A program made the translations under genes and the position numbers. Below the pieces are notes generated by a model. It worked only from the letters and a program-made list of their open reading frames with translations. It did not search any database and was not told where the DNA came from. 64,000 nt of DNA. Source: Phaeoceros laevis. Its lineage: Eukaryota > Anthocerotophyta > Anthocerotopsida > Notothyladales. The stretch is from NCBI GenBank assembly GCA_049999765.1, contig JBNGIQ010009014.1:18162-82161 (forward strand), written 5' to 3'. Below, piece after piece: positions 62,745 to 64,000 of this stretch (position 1 is the first letter of the stretch; the number at the start of each line of letters is the position of its first letter).

Positions 62745-64000
62745 ATGGCGGATTTTGCAACTTCTCGGCACCGGGAGCGCCTCAGCGTAACACCTCAAGA
62801 CCTGGTATGCCCAAGCAGAATCTGATCCGCAGGCATCGATTCCCTACCCTTGAGCAACCATTAATCTGGCAACATGTGGGAAATTGCAGGCTGACAAGTA
62901 CAAAATTGCGAATGACAGAGCCGTGCAGATGCTTCACAAAGTAACTTCTTCCAATGCGATGACTGTCACTAAGAAGCTGAACTGCAAATGTCTTGTGGAC
63001 CTGTCTGCAACCGTGAATTAAGTGTTTGGAGACAAAAAGCATGCTTGACAAGCTCCATTTGTACAGCATGGGGCCACGCGTATGGACACGCAACCGGATG
63101 GGTCTTCCACCTATGCCGGAGTAGAGATGGGAGCTGAAGAAACTGGTTGGTGACTTTAGTCTCATAGGAAGTGCTTAGCAAAAGTTCTCATCAAAATTAC
63201 CCGCTGTAAAACACGTGTTTTGTCTGTGTCTAGGACCTGGCAGTAAGTTGTCATTTCCTGCACCTCTGACAGTGGAGGAGGAACTACTAATCCGTCGATT
63301 TTATGAGCAGAAGATTCAGCAAGTCTGCGCAGCATTCTCCTTTCCAAACAAAATTCAGGTTACACTTTCCACATTCAGTTCGTGAAAACAATGTTTGTTT
63401 TTATATCTAGCAGTCCTTCATTGCGTTCATGGCATCGTTGTCTGCTGCAGGCCAGTGCCATTATGTACTTCAAGCGGTTTTATCTGCACTGGTCTGTGAT
63501 GGAACACGATCCCAAGCACATAATGTAACTCCTCTTGTTTGTCAAGTTGTTGCATCTTTTCCTGTTGTTTTAGTGAGGAGTCGGGAGAAGCCCACGGCTG
63601 GTCGTGCAACCTGATTTATGTGTCTTTCTGGTGATCGTGTGCGTCAATAGGCTTACATGCATTTACATATCATGCAAAGCTGAAGAATTCCATGTGTCCG
63701 CTGAGGAGCTTGGGAAGGGCATCAAACAGGATCCCCAAGTGGTTTTGAAAAATGAGATGGCCGTCCTCCTGGCAAGTAGAACTCCAAGCTTCTTTTTCTT
63801 CTACGAAAAGTGTGTCATGTTGTAGTCGCTTACTCATACACAGCTTAATGGTGCTGCAGGGTTTAGATTTTGAATTGATAGTGTATGCACCGTACCGTCC
63901 TTTGGAAGGATTTTGCTTCGACTTTGAGGTATGACTTGTACATCCGTGAAAGCGTTACTTCGCCTCAGTTAATACGAAGCAAAATCCTTCCAGTCTGAAT
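62745..64000 (+). CDS. CYCH1: Cyclin H, CDK-activating kinase / TFIIH subunit (3' part off window)
   Basis: Seven exons join in phase: 62745-62804, 62890-62940, 63067-63145, 63234-63358, 63451-63524, 63651-63771 and 63860-63928. The protein starts [20 protein letters not shown], then [20 protein letters not shown], a variable loop, [62 protein letters not shown] (cyclin box 1) and [20 protein letters not shown]. Cyclin H activates CDKD in the CAK complex and TFIIH, in the nucleus. The donor after exon 6 is GCAAGT, a GC-AG intron, required to keep the AVLL-GLDFEL register. A strong inverted repeat spans the end of exon 7 and the following intron. The second cyclin fold lies beyond the window. 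Confidence 0.94.
63903..63992. repeat. 18-bp perfect inverted repeat across the cyclin H exon 7 / intron boundary
   Basis: The arm TGGAAGGATTTTGCTTCG (63903-63920) is the exact reverse complement of the arm at 63975-63992. The 54-nt loop contains the GTATGA donor at 63929, and the right arm ends at a likely acceptor (CTTCCAG). In the transcript the two arms could pair as an 18-bp stem. Confidence 0.9.

Overview
This window is nuclear DNA from a land plant, most likely a seed-free one (lycophyte, fern or bryophyte; inferred). The evidence is spliced genes with short GT-AG introns of roughly 70-150 bp, plastid-targeted proteins (RNase E/G with a CBM20 domain, an EGY3-like S2P homologue, a DUF1499 lumenal protein), the plant-type FRA3 inositol 5-phosphatase, and three very long intronless pentatricopeptide-repeat (PPR) genes of a lineage-expanded PLS type. 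Gene spacing is tight for a plant, at about 22 loci in 64 kb. A placeholder gap of 100 N sits at 27082-27181.

Layout. 1-8.6 kb: the 3' part of an unrecognised gene, a small coiled-coil tail-anchored protein, a plastid-type SAM methyltransferase, a frameshifted aldo-keto reductase pseudogene, and a seven-exon gene that looks like an XRCC4/XLF/PAXX-family DNA-repair factor. 8.6-23.1 kb: class-3 lipase (minus), chloroplast RNase E/G (minus), RBX1 (plus), DUF1499 thylakoid protein (minus), FRA3-type 5-phosphatase (plus). 24.4-27.4 kb: mitochondrial Mn-superoxide dismutase and LSM4, both plus. 28-48 kb: the three PPR genes, interrupted by a candidate small secreted protein gene (33.9-34.4 kb), an intronless EGY3-like gene and a gene-poor stretch (41.7-44.1 kb) holding a decayed tRNA-like sequence and a GC-rich island. 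48.1-64 kb: mitochondrial-type bL27, an intronless type II membrane protein, the nine-exon spliceosomal helicase Aquarius, HYPK (minus; four small exons), a tRNA-Arg(UCU), RWDD1/GIR2, an unrecognised 190-residue protein, and the first seven exons of cyclin H, which runs off the window.

Most genes are independent housekeeping loci rather than a pathway cluster, but several share themes: organelle RNA processing (RNase E/G and the three PPR proteins), nuclear RNA processing (LSM4, Aquarius), translation and nascent-chain handling (bL27, HYPK, RWDD1, tRNA-Arg), and ubiquitin or cell-cycle control (RBX1, cyclin H). Gene architecture is sharply bimodal: long genes are uninterrupted reading frames, while other genes are cut into many short exons. 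All exon boundaries were chosen by hand from splice motifs, reading phase and remembered family conservation; none was checked by alignment.
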